From Lacibacter sp. H407 (lineage in GTDB: Bacteria > Bacteroidota > Bacteroidia > Chitinophagales > Chitinophagaceae), in the NCBI RefSeq assembly GCF_037892605.1, contig NZ_JBBKTU010000002.1:124001-188000 (forward strand): DNA of 64,000 bases. The letters run 5' to 3'. Below the pieces are notes generated by a model. That model searched no databases and was not told where the DNA came from. It saw only the letters and a list, made by a program, of their open reading frames with translations. Below are positions 1 through 9,293 of this stretch, piece after piece. The first letter of the stretch is position 1; each line of letters begins with the position of its first letter. The position numbers and the translations under genes were made by a program.

Positions 1-1757
1 CCGGCTTGGTAAATCTTGTTGGGCGTAACCCTCTTGGTTTACTCAATCAAACAGAGAACAGAAGTAACCCATACAGAAGTATCGGTAACCTGCAACTCGA
101 TTATAAGTTTCATTTCTTACCTGAGTTAAGGGCAAACCTGAATGTGGGTTATGATGTGTCGGAAGGAAGAGGTACAACGTTCGTGTCGGACAGTGCTGCT
201 TCTGCTTATGCACCCGGTGGTGTTGGTGGAGAAAATAATAAGTACAGACAACAACGCACAAATACTGTTTTTGATTTTTATCTCAACTACAATAAACTTT
301 TCAGTAAGATCAAAAGCAGAGTAGATGTAACTGCAGGTTATTCCTACAATAATTTTCTTGCGACCAATTATTTCTACGCCAGCTATAATGCAAGGGGTGT
401 AAAATATCCTAATTCAGATCCGGTTTTTGCATTTGATAAACCGGAGAATACATTGGTTTCTTTCTTTGGCCGATTAAATTATACTTATAACGATAAATAT
501 CTTTTAACTGCAACGTTACGTCGTGATGGTTCAAGCCGTTTTGCAGGCGATAACAAATGGGGCATGTTCCCTTCAGTTGCTTTTGCATGGAAAGTGATGG
601 ATGAGAAATTTCTTGCATCAAGCAAAGTGTTTTCTGATTTAAAGCTTCGAATCGGTTATGGTGTTACAGGTCAACAGGATGGAATCAATAACTACGATTT
701 CCTTTCCTTTTATGGTCTCAGTTCACCCAATGCAACCTACCAGTTTGGTAATGATTATTACCAGATGTATCGCCCCGGTGCATATAACCCGAACATTAAA
801 TGGGAAGAAACAACAACTGCCAACATTGGTTTGGATTATGGTTTCTACAACAACCGTATTACCGGTAGTATTGATGTCTACCATAAAAAAACAACTGATC
901 TGTTGAACAGTATTCCACAACCGGCCGGAACAAACTTCTCTGCGTTCTTTATTGCCAATGTAGGTAGTATGGAAAACAAAGGTGTGGAGTTTAACATTAA
1001 TACAGAACCTGTAAAATCAAATACATGGAATTGGGATGCAGGATTCAACATCACCTATAATAAAAACAACATCACCAATTTAACTGTTGTGCCGAAAGAT
1101 GCTACTTACCGTGGCATACAAGCTGGCGGTATTGCAGGTGGTATTGGTGGTGGGTTTTCACAAATACAACAGGTTGGTTACAGTCGAAACACCTTTAATC
1201 TTTATCAGCAGGTATATGACAAGGATGGTAAACCGCTGGAAAATGTGTTTGTTGATGTAAATGAAGATGGCATCATTAACCAGGATGATCTTAGCAAAAC
1301 AAAAAGTGCAGTACCCGATCTGTTCATGGGCTTTAGCACCAATGTTAGTTACAAACGTTTCTCTGCAGGCTTTGTATTAAGAAGCAGCATTGGTAACTAT
1401 GTTTACAATAACGTGTACAGTAATGCAGGCAACCAGTTGCAGATACTCGGCAACTATGTGTTGTATAATGCATCGGCCAACTATCTCGAAACAAAGTTTA
1501 ATGGTAACAGTAATAACCTGTTGAGCGATTATTATATCCAGAATGCTTCTTTCCTGCGTATGGATAATCTTACGTTTGGTTACGATGTAGGAGCAATTCT
1601 GCGTAAGAAAGCTACACTTCGTTTAAATGCATCGGTACAGAATGTATTTGTATTAACAAAGTACAAAGGTCTTGATCCTGAAGTAAGCTCCGGTGTTGAT
1701 AATAACCTCTATCCACGCCCACGCATTTTTACATTGGGTCTTAATCTTAATTTTTAA
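1..1757 (+). CDS. SusC-family TonB-dependent outer-membrane receptor, 3' part
   Basis: The reading frame is open from the window edge to the TAA at 1755-1757, so the gene starts upstream and only about 584 C-terminal residues are visible. They have the composition of an outer-membrane beta-barrel: many alternating Tyr/Phe/Asn strands, an acidic Asp/Asn-rich loop (VDVNEDGIINQDD) typical of SusC proteins, and a terminal strand ending in Phe (LGLNLNF), the usual signal for barrel insertion. SusC proteins import oligosaccharides across the outer membrane with energy from TonB. A SusD gene follows after 34 bp, and the SusE-like and GH53 genes suggest beta-1,4-galactan or arabinogalactan fragments as substrate (inference from context). 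The plug domain and TonB box are outside the window. Confidence 0.95.
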   Translation, partial: GLVNLVGRNPLGLLNQTENRSNPYRSIGNLQLDYKFHFLPELRANLNVGYDVSEGRGTTFVSDSAASAYAPGGVGGENNKYRQQRTNTVFDFYLNYNKLFSKIKSRVDVTAGYSYNNFLATNYFYASYNARGVKYPNSDPVFAFDKPENTLVSFFGRLNYTYNDKYLLTATLRRDGSSRFAGDNKWGMFPSVAFAWKVMDEKFLASSKVFSDLKLRIGYGVTGQQDGINNYDFLSFYGLSSPNATYQFGNDYYQMYRPGAYNPNIKWEETTTANIGLDYGFYNNRITGSIDVYHKKTTDLLNSIPQPAGTNFSAFFIANVGSMENKGVEFNINTEPVKSNTWNWDAGFNITYNKNNITNLTVVPKDATYRGIQAGGIAGGIGGGFSQIQQVGYSRNTFNLYQQVYDKDGKPLENVFVDVNEDGIINQDDLSKTKSAVPDLFMGFSTNVSYKRFSAGFVLRSSIGNYVYNNVYSNAGNQLQILGNYVLYNASANYLETKFNGNSNNLLSDYYIQNASFLRMDNLTFGYDVGAILRKKATLRLNASVQNVFVLTKYKGLDPEVSSGVDNNLYPRPRIFTLGLNLNF

Positions 1758-1791
1758 TCTCATTGAAAAGTAACAACTGAAAATAAATAGT

Positions 1792-3402
1792 ATGCAACAA
1801 CATCTTCTTAAAACAGCAGTGCTGCTCATTACAACAGTGAGTGTGTTCACGGGCTGTGTTAAAAAACTTGATCTTGTTCCGGTAAATGATATTACTGCTG
1901 ATGCAGTGTATGCCACTGCACTCGGTTACAAACAGGCCTTGGCGAAAGCTTATGGTTCATTTGCGCTCACCGGTAATTCGGGTGGCGGAGGGACACCCGA
2001 TGTATCGCCGCAAATCATTGCCGATGAAGGTAACTCTGATTTTCTTCGTCTTTACTGGAACCTGCAGGAGTTAACAACCGACGAAGCTGCATGGACATGG
2101 CAGAACGATGCCGGTGTACGAGGTTTGAAAGAAATGAGCTGGGCATCGAGTAATCCCATTATTGCAGGATTGTATTACCGTTCGTTTTTTCAAATCACAG
2201 TTTGTAACGATTTTATCCGTCAATCAAACGACAGTAAAATAAGTGAACGTGGGTTTACAGGAAATGATGCAGCTGAAATAAAAAAGTACAGAGCAGAAGC
2301 CCGGTTTCTCCGTGCTTATCAATACTGGGTGTTGATGGATTTGTTTGCAAGTCCTCCGTTTGTTGATGAGAATGCACCGATTGCAACAGGTTTGCCAAAA
2401 CAAATCAGTCGTGCAGAATTATTCACCTACATCGAATCAGAATTAAAAGCAATTGAACCGGAACTGGCCGCTGCAAAAACAAATGAATATGGCCGTGCAG
2501 ACAAAGCTGCGGCATGGGCATTGCTTGCACGCTTGTATTTGAATGCAAAAGTGTATACAGGAACAGAAAAAAATACAGAAGCCATAGCAAATTGCCAGAA
2601 GATTATCCAGGCTGGTTATACATTGCATCCAACTTATCGCAACTTAACTATTGCTGACAATCATCTCAATACCGATGAAAATATTTTCACCATCAACTAC
2701 GATGCCCGCTATACACAAAACTGGGGCGGTACAACTTACTTAGCACATGGTCCTGCTGCAGTACCGGGAAGTATTTCGGGCACAAGCGGCAACTGGGGTG
2801 GCTTACGACATACACAACAGTTTGTTGATCTGTTTATTGATCCATCCGGTAATACCGATACACGTGCACAGTTTTATACAACAGGGCAGAATAAAACCAT
2901 GGCCGATCTCTATGTTGGTACGGATGGTTATTCATCTTTCAAGTATCGCAATAAAACAAGAACAGGAGCACCTGCACCGAATGCAGATCCAAATGGTAAC
3001 TGGACAGATATTGATTTTCCATTATTCCGTTTGGGTGAAATTTATTTGATCTATGCAGAAGCTGTGTTAAGAGGTGGTACAGGGGGCAGCAGTGCACAGG
3101 CATTAACGTATATCAATCAACTGCGTACACGTGCATACGGTGGAAGCAATGCAGGTAACATCACTGCAGGAAATCTTACACTTGATTTTATTTTGAATGA
3201 ACGTGGCCGTGAATTGTATTATGAAGCACACAGAAGAACGGATCTGATCCGCTTTGATAAATTCACAACTGCTTCTTATCTGTGGGCATGGAAAGGTGGA
3301 GTGGCAGCTGGTCGTGCAGCCGATCCTAAATACAATATCTTCCCAATACCTGCAACTGACCTTTCATCAAATCCAAATTTGAAACAGAATACCGGTTATT
3401 AA
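1792..3402 (+). CDS. SusD/RagB-family glycan-binding lipoprotein
   Basis: A 536-residue protein with a lipoprotein signal peptide; the lipobox VFTGC puts the lipidated Cys near residue 22. The family signatures are present: a helical TPR-like body with the segment KYRAEARFLRAYQYWVLMDL, and the C-terminal pattern FILNERGRELYYEAHRRTDLIRF followed by IFPIPATDL shortly before the end. SusD proteins sit on the cell surface, cap the SusC barrel and bind the glycan being imported. It lies 34 bp behind the SusC gene and 26 bp before the SusE-like gene, so one operon is likely. Length is normal for the family. The sugar specificity is inferred only from the neighbouring galactanases. Confidence 0.95.
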   Translation: MQQHLLKTAVLLITTVSVFTGCVKKLDLVPVNDITADAVYATALGYKQALAKAYGSFALTGNSGGGGTPDVSPQIIADEGNSDFLRLYWNLQELTTDEAAWTWQNDAGVRGLKEMSWASSNPIIAGLYYRSFFQITVCNDFIRQSNDSKISERGFTGNDAAEIKKYRAEARFLRAYQYWVLMDLFASPPFVDENAPIATGLPKQISRAELFTYIESELKAIEPELAAAKTNEYGRADKAAAWALLARLYLNAKVYTGTEKNTEAIANCQKIIQAGYTLHPTYRNLTIADNHLNTDENIFTINYDARYTQNWGGTTYLAHGPAAVPGSISGTSGNWGGLRHTQQFVDLFIDPSGNTDTRAQFYTTGQNKTMADLYVGTDGYSSFKYRNKTRTGAPAPNADPNGNWTDIDFPLFRLGEIYLIYAEAVLRGGTGGSSAQALTYINQLRTRAYGGSNAGNITAGNLTLDFILNERGRELYYEAHRRTDLIRFDKFTTASYLWAWKGGVAAGRAADPKYNIFPIPATDLSSNPNLKQNTGY

Positions 3403-3428
3403 GATTACGTCAAACTAAAACGAAAAAG

Positions 3429-4493
3429 ATGAAACAAATTATAAATAGTGTGTCGGCAATGTTCATCCTGAGCATTGTATTGCTTGCATGTAAAAAAGAT
3501 ATCAACCAAACAGTGAAGGGAGACGGAATTGCACCGGTGGTTACGTTGTCAAAATCTGCGCTGGTTCTTTCCGCTGCCACAGCAATAGATACGGTACTGA
3601 GCATTAGCTGGACAAAAGCTGACTTTGATTTTAAAGCTGCAATTAACTATACTGTTGAGTTGGTCAATGCAGAAAATACATTCAGCAGCGCAGTATCAAT
3701 AAGTACAGGAGCAAACAACCGGTTAAGTTTTCTCGGTAGTCAATTGAATGAGCTGGCTATAGGCCTTGGTCTTGCACAAGGAAGCGCAGGTGCAATTAAT
3801 ATCCGTATCAAAACGTTCCTGAGCGATTCGGTGTTTATCTATTCGCTTGTTTCCAAACTTAACGTGACCACTTATCAGGTAGAGTTTCCTGCATTGCTGG
3901 TGCGGGGCGGTAATAGTTGGGTTACACCTTCAACCAGAACAAAAGGATATGTACTTACATCGCCGAACTATGATAGCAAGTACGAAGGCTATGTGTACTT
4001 TCCGAATGCCGATGGTTGGGGAGGAGATGGCTTGAAGCTTCAGGTGCAGAGTACAGGTGTACAATATGGTTGGGGTGGAAGTCAAACTACAATGACAGCA
4101 GGTTCTGCCGGTAATCTTTGGTTTACGCCTTCTCCAAATTATATGAAAGTAAATGCGGATATCAACACCGGAACAGTAAACTTTGAACCTGTACAATTCT
4201 TTCTTTCAGGAAATCATAACGGCTGGAGTACATCCGCAACACCGATGACGTATAATGCCAGCACTCACCAATGGGTAGCAACGAATGTGACTTTTAGTGC
4301 AGGCGATGTTTTTGTTTTTACCAGCAATGGTAATTACAACATCAGTTATAAAGTAAATAACGACGGTAAACTCATTTATGCCGGTCCACCAACATGGGCA
4401 GGAAATAATATACCAGTACCGGGAGCAGGTACGTATACCGTTATACTGGATATGAGTGGCGGTAACGGAAGTTATACCTTTAAAATTCAATAA
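3429..4493 (+). CDS. SusE/SusF-like surface glycan-binding lipoprotein
   Basis: A 354-residue lipoprotein (lipobox LLAC, lipidated Cys about residue 21). The N-terminal half (about 30-140) looks like the SusE-type Ig fold, with the motif LSISWTKADFDFKAAINYTVEL. The C-terminal part (about 155-354) carries two repeated beta-rich modules with aromatic clusters, for example GWGGDGLKLQ and FFLSGNHNGWS, resembling the starch-binding-like modules of SusE/SusF. The usual role is to hold polysaccharide at the cell surface beside SusCD. It follows susD by 26 bp and ends only 5 bp before the GH53 gene, so it is in the same operon. Family membership rests on position and pattern; the exact ligand is not readable from sequence. 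Confidence 0.8.
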   Translation: MKQIINSVSAMFILSIVLLACKKDINQTVKGDGIAPVVTLSKSALVLSAATAIDTVLSISWTKADFDFKAAINYTVELVNAENTFSSAVSISTGANNRLSFLGSQLNELAIGLGLAQGSAGAINIRIKTFLSDSVFIYSLVSKLNVTTYQVEFPALLVRGGNSWVTPSTRTKGYVLTSPNYDSKYEGYVYFPNADGWGGDGLKLQVQSTGVQYGWGGSQTTMTAGSAGNLWFTPSPNYMKVNADINTGTVNFEPVQFFLSGNHNGWSTSATPMTYNASTHQWVATNVTFSAGDVFVFTSNGNYNISYKVNNDGKLIYAGPPTWAGNNIPVPGAGTYTVILDMSGGNGSYTFKIQ

Positions 4494-4498
4494 CACGT

Positions 4499-5554
4499 AT
4501 GCGTAAAATAACTTTCATCAGTGTACTGTACATCTTTGCCATTGTTGCAACAGGTGGTTGTCAGAAAAAGAAAACGGTAGAACCAACTCCAACACCCGAT
4601 CCTCCTCCGGTTGTACAATCAGATTTTGCAAAAGGGGCGGATGTTGGTTGGCTTACTGAAATGGAAGCAGCCGGTAAAAAATTCTATACTGCCGCAGGTG
4701 TGGAAACAGAAGGTATTGCATTGATGAAATCACTTGGTATGAATACGATCCGTTTGCGTGTATGGGTAAATCCAAGTCCGGCATGGAACAATGCAGCGGA
4801 TGTTGTGGCAAAAGCGGTGCGTGCAAAAAATCTTGGCATGCGTGTGATGATCGATTTTCATTACAGCGATTCTTGGGCTGATCCCGGTAAACAAACAAAA
4901 CCGGCTGCATGGACTGCTATGAGTTTTGCAGAGATGAAAAGTGCATTGGCATTGCATACTACGGATGTGTTGACGCAATTAAAAACTGCAGGTGTTACGC
5001 CGGAGTGGGTGCAGGTTGGGAATGAAACCAACAACGGTATGTTATGGCCCGAAGGAAGAGCATCAACCAGCATGAGCAATTATGCCCAATTGGTAAATGC
5101 AGGTTACGATGCAGTGAAAGCAGTTTTTGCTTCTGCAAAAGTGATCGTGCATGTATCAAATGGTTGGGATAATAGTTTGTTTCGCTGGAACATTGGCGGA
5201 CTCATCAGCAACGGTGCAAAGTTTGATGTGATCGGTATGTCGTTATATCCTTCTTACGTTGCGGCAGGCTGGGCAAGTGCCAATCAGCAATGTCTGAATA
5301 ATATGAATGATATGGTTGCACTTTACAATAAAGAAGTGATGGTGGTGGAAGTGGGCATGCCATGGGATAGTGCGCCCGATTGTAAATTATTTATCACGGA
5401 TCTCATTGCTAAAGTAAAATCAGTAACCAATAAGAAAGGTTTGGGTGTGTTGTACTGGGAGCCGCAATCGTATGGCGGATGGAAAGGGTATACACTCGGG
5501 GCTTTTGATAACAGCGGTAAACCAACTGTTGCTATGGATGCATTTAAAAATTAA
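4499..5554 (+). CDS. GH53 arabinogalactan endo-beta-1,4-galactanase, lipoprotein
   Basis: A 351-residue glycoside hydrolase with lipidated Cys21 (VATGGC) followed by a Pro/Thr-rich linker, so it is probably displayed on the cell surface. The rest is one GH53 (beta/alpha)8 barrel: KGADVGWLTEMEAAG at the start, MIDFHYSDSWADPGKQ, and WVQVGNETNNG containing the acid/base Glu176. The nucleophile is Glu284 in MVVEVGMPW. GH53 enzymes cut internal beta-1,4-galactosidic bonds in pectic galactan and type I arabinogalactan. Being last in the SusCDE set, it should produce the oligosaccharides that SusC imports. A related GH53 domain forms the C-terminus of the next gene. A strong hairpin follows the stop codon. 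Confidence 0.95.
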   Translation: MRKITFISVLYIFAIVATGGCQKKKTVEPTPTPDPPPVVQSDFAKGADVGWLTEMEAAGKKFYTAAGVETEGIALMKSLGMNTIRLRVWVNPSPAWNNAADVVAKAVRAKNLGMRVMIDFHYSDSWADPGKQTKPAAWTAMSFAEMKSALALHTTDVLTQLKTAGVTPEWVQVGNETNNGMLWPEGRASTSMSNYAQLVNAGYDAVKAVFASAKVIVHVSNGWDNSLFRWNIGGLISNGAKFDVIGMSLYPSYVAAGWASANQQCLNNMNDMVALYNKEVMVVEVGMPWDSAPDCKLFITDLIAKVKSVTNKKGLGVLYWEPQSYGGWKGYTLGAFDNSGKPTVAMDAFKN

Positions 5555-5632
5555 GATTCCTTAAAAGAAAATAATATGTGCCGTTACCGGTATCAGAAGA
5601 CTGATGGTGTTCAATCATGTCAGTAGTTTTTA

Positions 5633-5666
5633 AAAAATTTCCTTCGTTTCTACGGAGGAAATTTTT
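5633..5666 (+). terminator. Long AT-rich hairpin after the GH53 gene
   Basis: Arms 5633-5646 and 5653-5666 form a 14-bp stem with one G-U wobble and a 6-base TTTCTA loop. The right arm ends in five T and the left arm begins with A, so it could stop transcription in either direction. It lies 79 bp after the GH53 stop. A smaller perfect hairpin (ATCAG/CTGAT, 5592-5605) precedes it. The rest of the 232-bp gap to the GH2 gene holds at most a weak promoter-like element (TACTTTTA, 5689-5696). Confidence 0.7.
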
Positions 5667-5786
5667 AGCTATATCCAATTAACAGCAATACTTTTACAAT
5701 GTTTAGGAAAGATAGTATTATGAAAGCAGCTTATTTACCGAAGATCAATTTCTGATCATTTTTAAATAGGCAGGAAAGAATACAGA

Positions 5787-8700
5787 ATGAGACAACAACA
5801 ACTTACATTTTTAGCAGCAGCGATGCTTTTATGCATTTGCTCTTTTGCACAACGCAAACAGATCAATATCGATCACAACTGGAAATTCGCATTTGGTCAT
5901 GCGGCCAATCCGGAAAAAGATTTCAACTATAGCATTAAAACCATCTTTTCGAAATCGGGCGGTGCTGCAGGCACAGCTATCGATGCACGGTTTAACGACA
6001 GTAGCTGGCGCACACTTAACCTGCCACATGATTGGGCTGTTGAATTACCTTTTGCTTATGTAGATAATTTTGATGTTGAAAGTCATGGTTACAAACCGGT
6101 GGGTGGATTATTTCCTGCCACAAGTATTGGTTGGTATCGAAAACAATTCAAACTGGAGAAAGCAGATTCCGGTAGAAGATTTCAATTACAGTTCGATGGT
6201 ATTTTTCGTGATGCCAATGTGTGGATCAACGGATTTTATCTCGGCAATAACAAGAGCGGTTATGTGGGTGTGAACTATGATGTAACCGATTTCTTAAACT
6301 TCGATCGTAATAATGTAATTACTGTTCGTGTTGATGCAACACACTACGAAGGTTGGTTTTACGAAGGAGCAGGTATCTATCGCCATGTATGGCTGAACAG
6401 TTATCCCAACACACATATTGCAACTGATGGAGTGTTTGCATACGCAAATATCAACGGGAACAAAGCAACATTGAATGTTGAAACAACAGTGGCCAATGAA
6501 TATACTGCTGCCGGAAATTTCTCCGTCAATACGTATTTAACTGATAGAAGTGGCGTAAAGATCGGTGCTGCAAAAGAAACATCACTTGCACTCAGTACAA
6601 ACGAAGAGAAGACAATAAAAGAGATCATCAATGTGGTTAATCCAACATTATGGTCATTAGAGAGTCCATATCTCTATCGGGTAGTTGTGGAGTTGAAACA
6701 AAATGGAAAAGTAGTCGATAGCAAAAAGCTACGCTTCGGTTTTCGTACAATCGAAATAAAACCCAATGGCCTTTTCCTCAATGGAAAATATATCAAAATC
6801 TTAGGAACGAATAATCACCAAGATCATGCAGGTGTGGGTAGTGCGTTGCCTGATTATCTGCAATACTACCGCATTGGGTTGTTGAAAAAATTCGGCAGCA
6901 ATGCATACCGTACCAGCCACAATGCACCAACACCTGAATTGCTGGATGCATGCGATAGTTTGGGTATGCTGGTGATGGATGAGCAGCGTTTGTTGAATAG
7001 TGGTGCTGAATACATGGATCAATTTGAACGTTTGGTAAAACGTGACCGTAGTCGCACATCGGTTTTTATGTGGAGCATCGGAAACGAAGAAGGATGGATC
7101 CATACAACATCACATGGCAAACGGATTGCAGAAACTTTCATCAGTAAATTAAAACAACTCGATCCTACACGTACCAGCACTTATGCTGCTGACTTGGCGA
7201 ATGTATATAAAGGTGTGAACGAAGTAATTCCTGTTCGCAGTTTCAACTATCGTCAATTTGCAGTAGCCGATTATCATAAAGATCATCCGAATCAACCCAT
7301 CATTGGAACGGAAATGGGCAGTACCGTTACTACCCGTGGAGAATGGGTAAAAGATTCAGTACGTGGTTATTTACCTGATCAGGATATTACAGCGCCATGG
7401 TGGGCAAGTCGTGCAGAAGAGTGGTGGAAGTTAGCTGCTAAGAATGATTACTGGCTCGGTGGTTTTATCTGGACAGGTTTTGATTATCGTGGTGAACCAA
7501 CGCCGTTCAAATGGCCGAACATCAACTCACATTTTGGTATCATGGATGTGTGCGGCTTCCCGAAAAATATTTATTACTACTATCAAAGCTGGTGGACAGA
7601 TAATGATGTGTTACACATCTCGCCGCATTGGAACCATCGTAACGAGTGGGGGCAACCCAAAAAGCAAATTGATGTATGGGTGAACAGTAATGCTGATGAT
7701 GTAGAGTTGTTTTTAAATGGAAAAAGTTTAGGAAAGAAAGATATGCCACGCAACGGTCACCTGCAATGGAAAGTAGAATTTGAACCGGGCAAGCTTGAAG
7801 CAGTTGCATATAAGAAGGGAAGAAAACTTACATCGAAAGTGGAAACGACGGGTGTGCCTGTTGAAGTAGTGTTGACGCCTTATAAAACAACGATGCTGGT
7901 TGATGGTAAAGATGCAACGGTGATGAATGTGTCTGTCGTCGACAGAGAAGGGAGAGAAGTGCCCGATGCAAATAACATGATTTATTTTAAAGTGGATGGC
8001 GATGCAAAAATTATTGGTGTTGGCAATGGCGATCCCAGCAGTCATGAAGCAGATAAATGTGCAGATGGTTTGTGGCAACGCAGTTTGTTCAATGGTAAAT
8101 GCCAGGTGATCATTCAATCGGGAACAAAGCCGGGTATTTTTAAAGTTGAAGCAAGTTCGAATAATTTATTTACCGGTTCGACAGATGTAATCATGGTTGC
8201 ACCGGAGAACGTAGATAAAATCACGATCGATGAAAAATATAAATTGAAAGGTGAAGCAGCAAAACCAAGAGTGGTAGATCAAATGTTGGGAGCTGATATT
8301 TCTTTCTTACCCGAGTTGGAAGCACGAGGTATGAAGTTTTCCGATAAAGGTGTGACAAAAGATGCGATTGAAATTTTAAAAGATCATGGATTGAATTATG
8401 TACGTCTGCGAATTTTTCATGATCCCGCACAAGAGAATGGTTACTCGCCAAAGAAAGGTTTTTGTAATCTGGAATACACGAAGCAAATGGCCAAGCGTGT
8501 AAAAGCAGCCGGTTTAAAACTCCTGCTCGATTTTCATTACAGTGATTATTGGGCCGATCCCGGTAAACAGTACAAGCCTGCTGCATGGAAAGATCTTTCA
8601 TTTGAAGAATTAAAGAAAGCATTGTACGATTATACAAAAAAGGTGATGGAAGAATTAAAAGCACAGGGTACAACACCTGATATGGTGCAGGTGGGAAATG

Positions 8701-9188
8701 AGATCAATCATGGTATTGTATGGCCCGATGGGAATGTGGCGAACATCGATCAAACAGCACAACTCATCAACGCCGGCACGGCTGCAGTAAAAGCAGTTGA
8801 TCCAACCGTGCAGATGATGTTGCATGTTGCATTGGGCGGACAGAATGATGAATCTGTTTTCTTTATTGACAACATGGTTGCACGTGGAGTGCAGTTTGAT
8901 GTAATTGGCGAATCGTATTATCCGAAATGGCATGGTACATTGGCTGATCTTGAATATAATCTTAACGACCTGGTACGACGTTATAACAAAGATGTAATTG
9001 TAGTTGAATATTCAGCCTTAAAAGAAGAAGTGAATAAAATTGCCTTCGGTTTGCCGAATGGAAGAGGTAAAGGCACATGTATTTGGGAACCACTCAGTAC
9101 CTGGGAAAAGTTTTTTGACAACGACGGAAAATCAAACAAGTACTTATTGGTGTATGATGAGTTGAGCAGGCAGTTTCTGAAAAAATAA
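5787..9188 (+). CDS. Secreted GH2 beta-galactosidase fused to a GH53 endo-galactanase
   Basis: A 1133-residue protein with a cleavable signal peptide (about 1-21, ending SFAQ). Domain order by motif: GH2 sugar-binding domain (about 25-215; NLPHDWAVE), Ig-like domain (about 225-325), GH2 TIM barrel (about 330-600) with acid/base Glu434 in IGNEEGW and nucleophile Glu509 in IIGTEMGS, a DUF4982-like beta domain (about 628-690), a Big/GH2 C-terminal domain (about 690-810), then a complete GH53 barrel (829-1133) with Glu972 in VGNEINHG and Glu1074 in VIVVEYSA. Both catalytic pairs are intact, so one polypeptide could cut galactan internally and release galactose. The adjacent SusCDE-GH53 operon supports this use. 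The preceding hairpin suggests a separate transcript. GH2 specificity for beta-galactosides is inferred from the fusion partner. Confidence 0.92.
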   Translation: MRQQQLTFLAAAMLLCICSFAQRKQINIDHNWKFAFGHAANPEKDFNYSIKTIFSKSGGAAGTAIDARFNDSSWRTLNLPHDWAVELPFAYVDNFDVESHGYKPVGGLFPATSIGWYRKQFKLEKADSGRRFQLQFDGIFRDANVWINGFYLGNNKSGYVGVNYDVTDFLNFDRNNVITVRVDATHYEGWFYEGAGIYRHVWLNSYPNTHIATDGVFAYANINGNKATLNVETTVANEYTAAGNFSVNTYLTDRSGVKIGAAKETSLALSTNEEKTIKEIINVVNPTLWSLESPYLYRVVVELKQNGKVVDSKKLRFGFRTIEIKPNGLFLNGKYIKILGTNNHQDHAGVGSALPDYLQYYRIGLLKKFGSNAYRTSHNAPTPELLDACDSLGMLVMDEQRLLNSGAEYMDQFERLVKRDRSRTSVFMWSIGNEEGWIHTTSHGKRIAETFISKLKQLDPTRTSTYAADLANVYKGVNEVIPVRSFNYRQFAVADYHKDHPNQPIIGTEMGSTVTTRGEWVKDSVRGYLPDQDITAPWWASRAEEWWKLAAKNDYWLGGFIWTGFDYRGEPTPFKWPNINSHFGIMDVCGFPKNIYYYYQSWWTDNDVLHISPHWNHRNEWGQPKKQIDVWVNSNADDVELFLNGKSLGKKDMPRNGHLQWKVEFEPGKLEAVAYKKGRKLTSKVETTGVPVEVVLTPYKTTMLVDGKDATVMNVSVVDREGREVPDANNMIYFKVDGDAKIIGVGNGDPSSHEADKCADGLWQRSLFNGKCQVIIQSGTKPGIFKVEASSNNLFTGSTDVIMVAPENVDKITIDEKYKLKGEAAKPRVVDQMLGADISFLPELEARGMKFSDKGVTKDAIEILKDHGLNYVRLRIFHDPAQENGYSPKKGFCNLEYTKQMAKRVKAAGLKLLLDFHYSDYWADPGKQYKPAAWKDLSFEELKKALYDYTKKVMEELKAQGTTPDMVQVGNEINHGIVWPDGNVANIDQTAQLINAGTAAVKAVDPTVQMMLHVALGGQNDESVFFIDNMVARGVQFDVIGESYYPKWHGTLADLEYNLNDLVRRYNKDVIVVEYSALKEEVNKIAFGLPNGRGKGTCIWEPLSTWEKFFDNDGKSNKYLLVYDELSRQFLKK

Positions 9189-9221
9189 GAATCGTATTTG
9201 TTGGCTCAAAGGAATATAATA

Positions 9222-9253
9222 CAAGAAGCCTGTCACATGCGACAGGCTTCTTG
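9222..9253. terminator. Bidirectional terminator-like hairpin between convergent genes
   Basis: Perfect 13-bp inverted repeat, CAAGAAGCCTGTC at 9222-9234 and its complement at 9241-9253, with a 6-base loop. It sits between the stop of the GH2-GH53 gene (9188) and the stop of the kinase gene on the other strand (9294). There is no long T-run on either side, so efficiency is uncertain, but position and stem strength fit a shared terminator. Confidence 0.7.
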
Positions 9254-9293
9254 CGTATCTGTTGAAAATTCATTTGCGAATTGCAATGCATCT

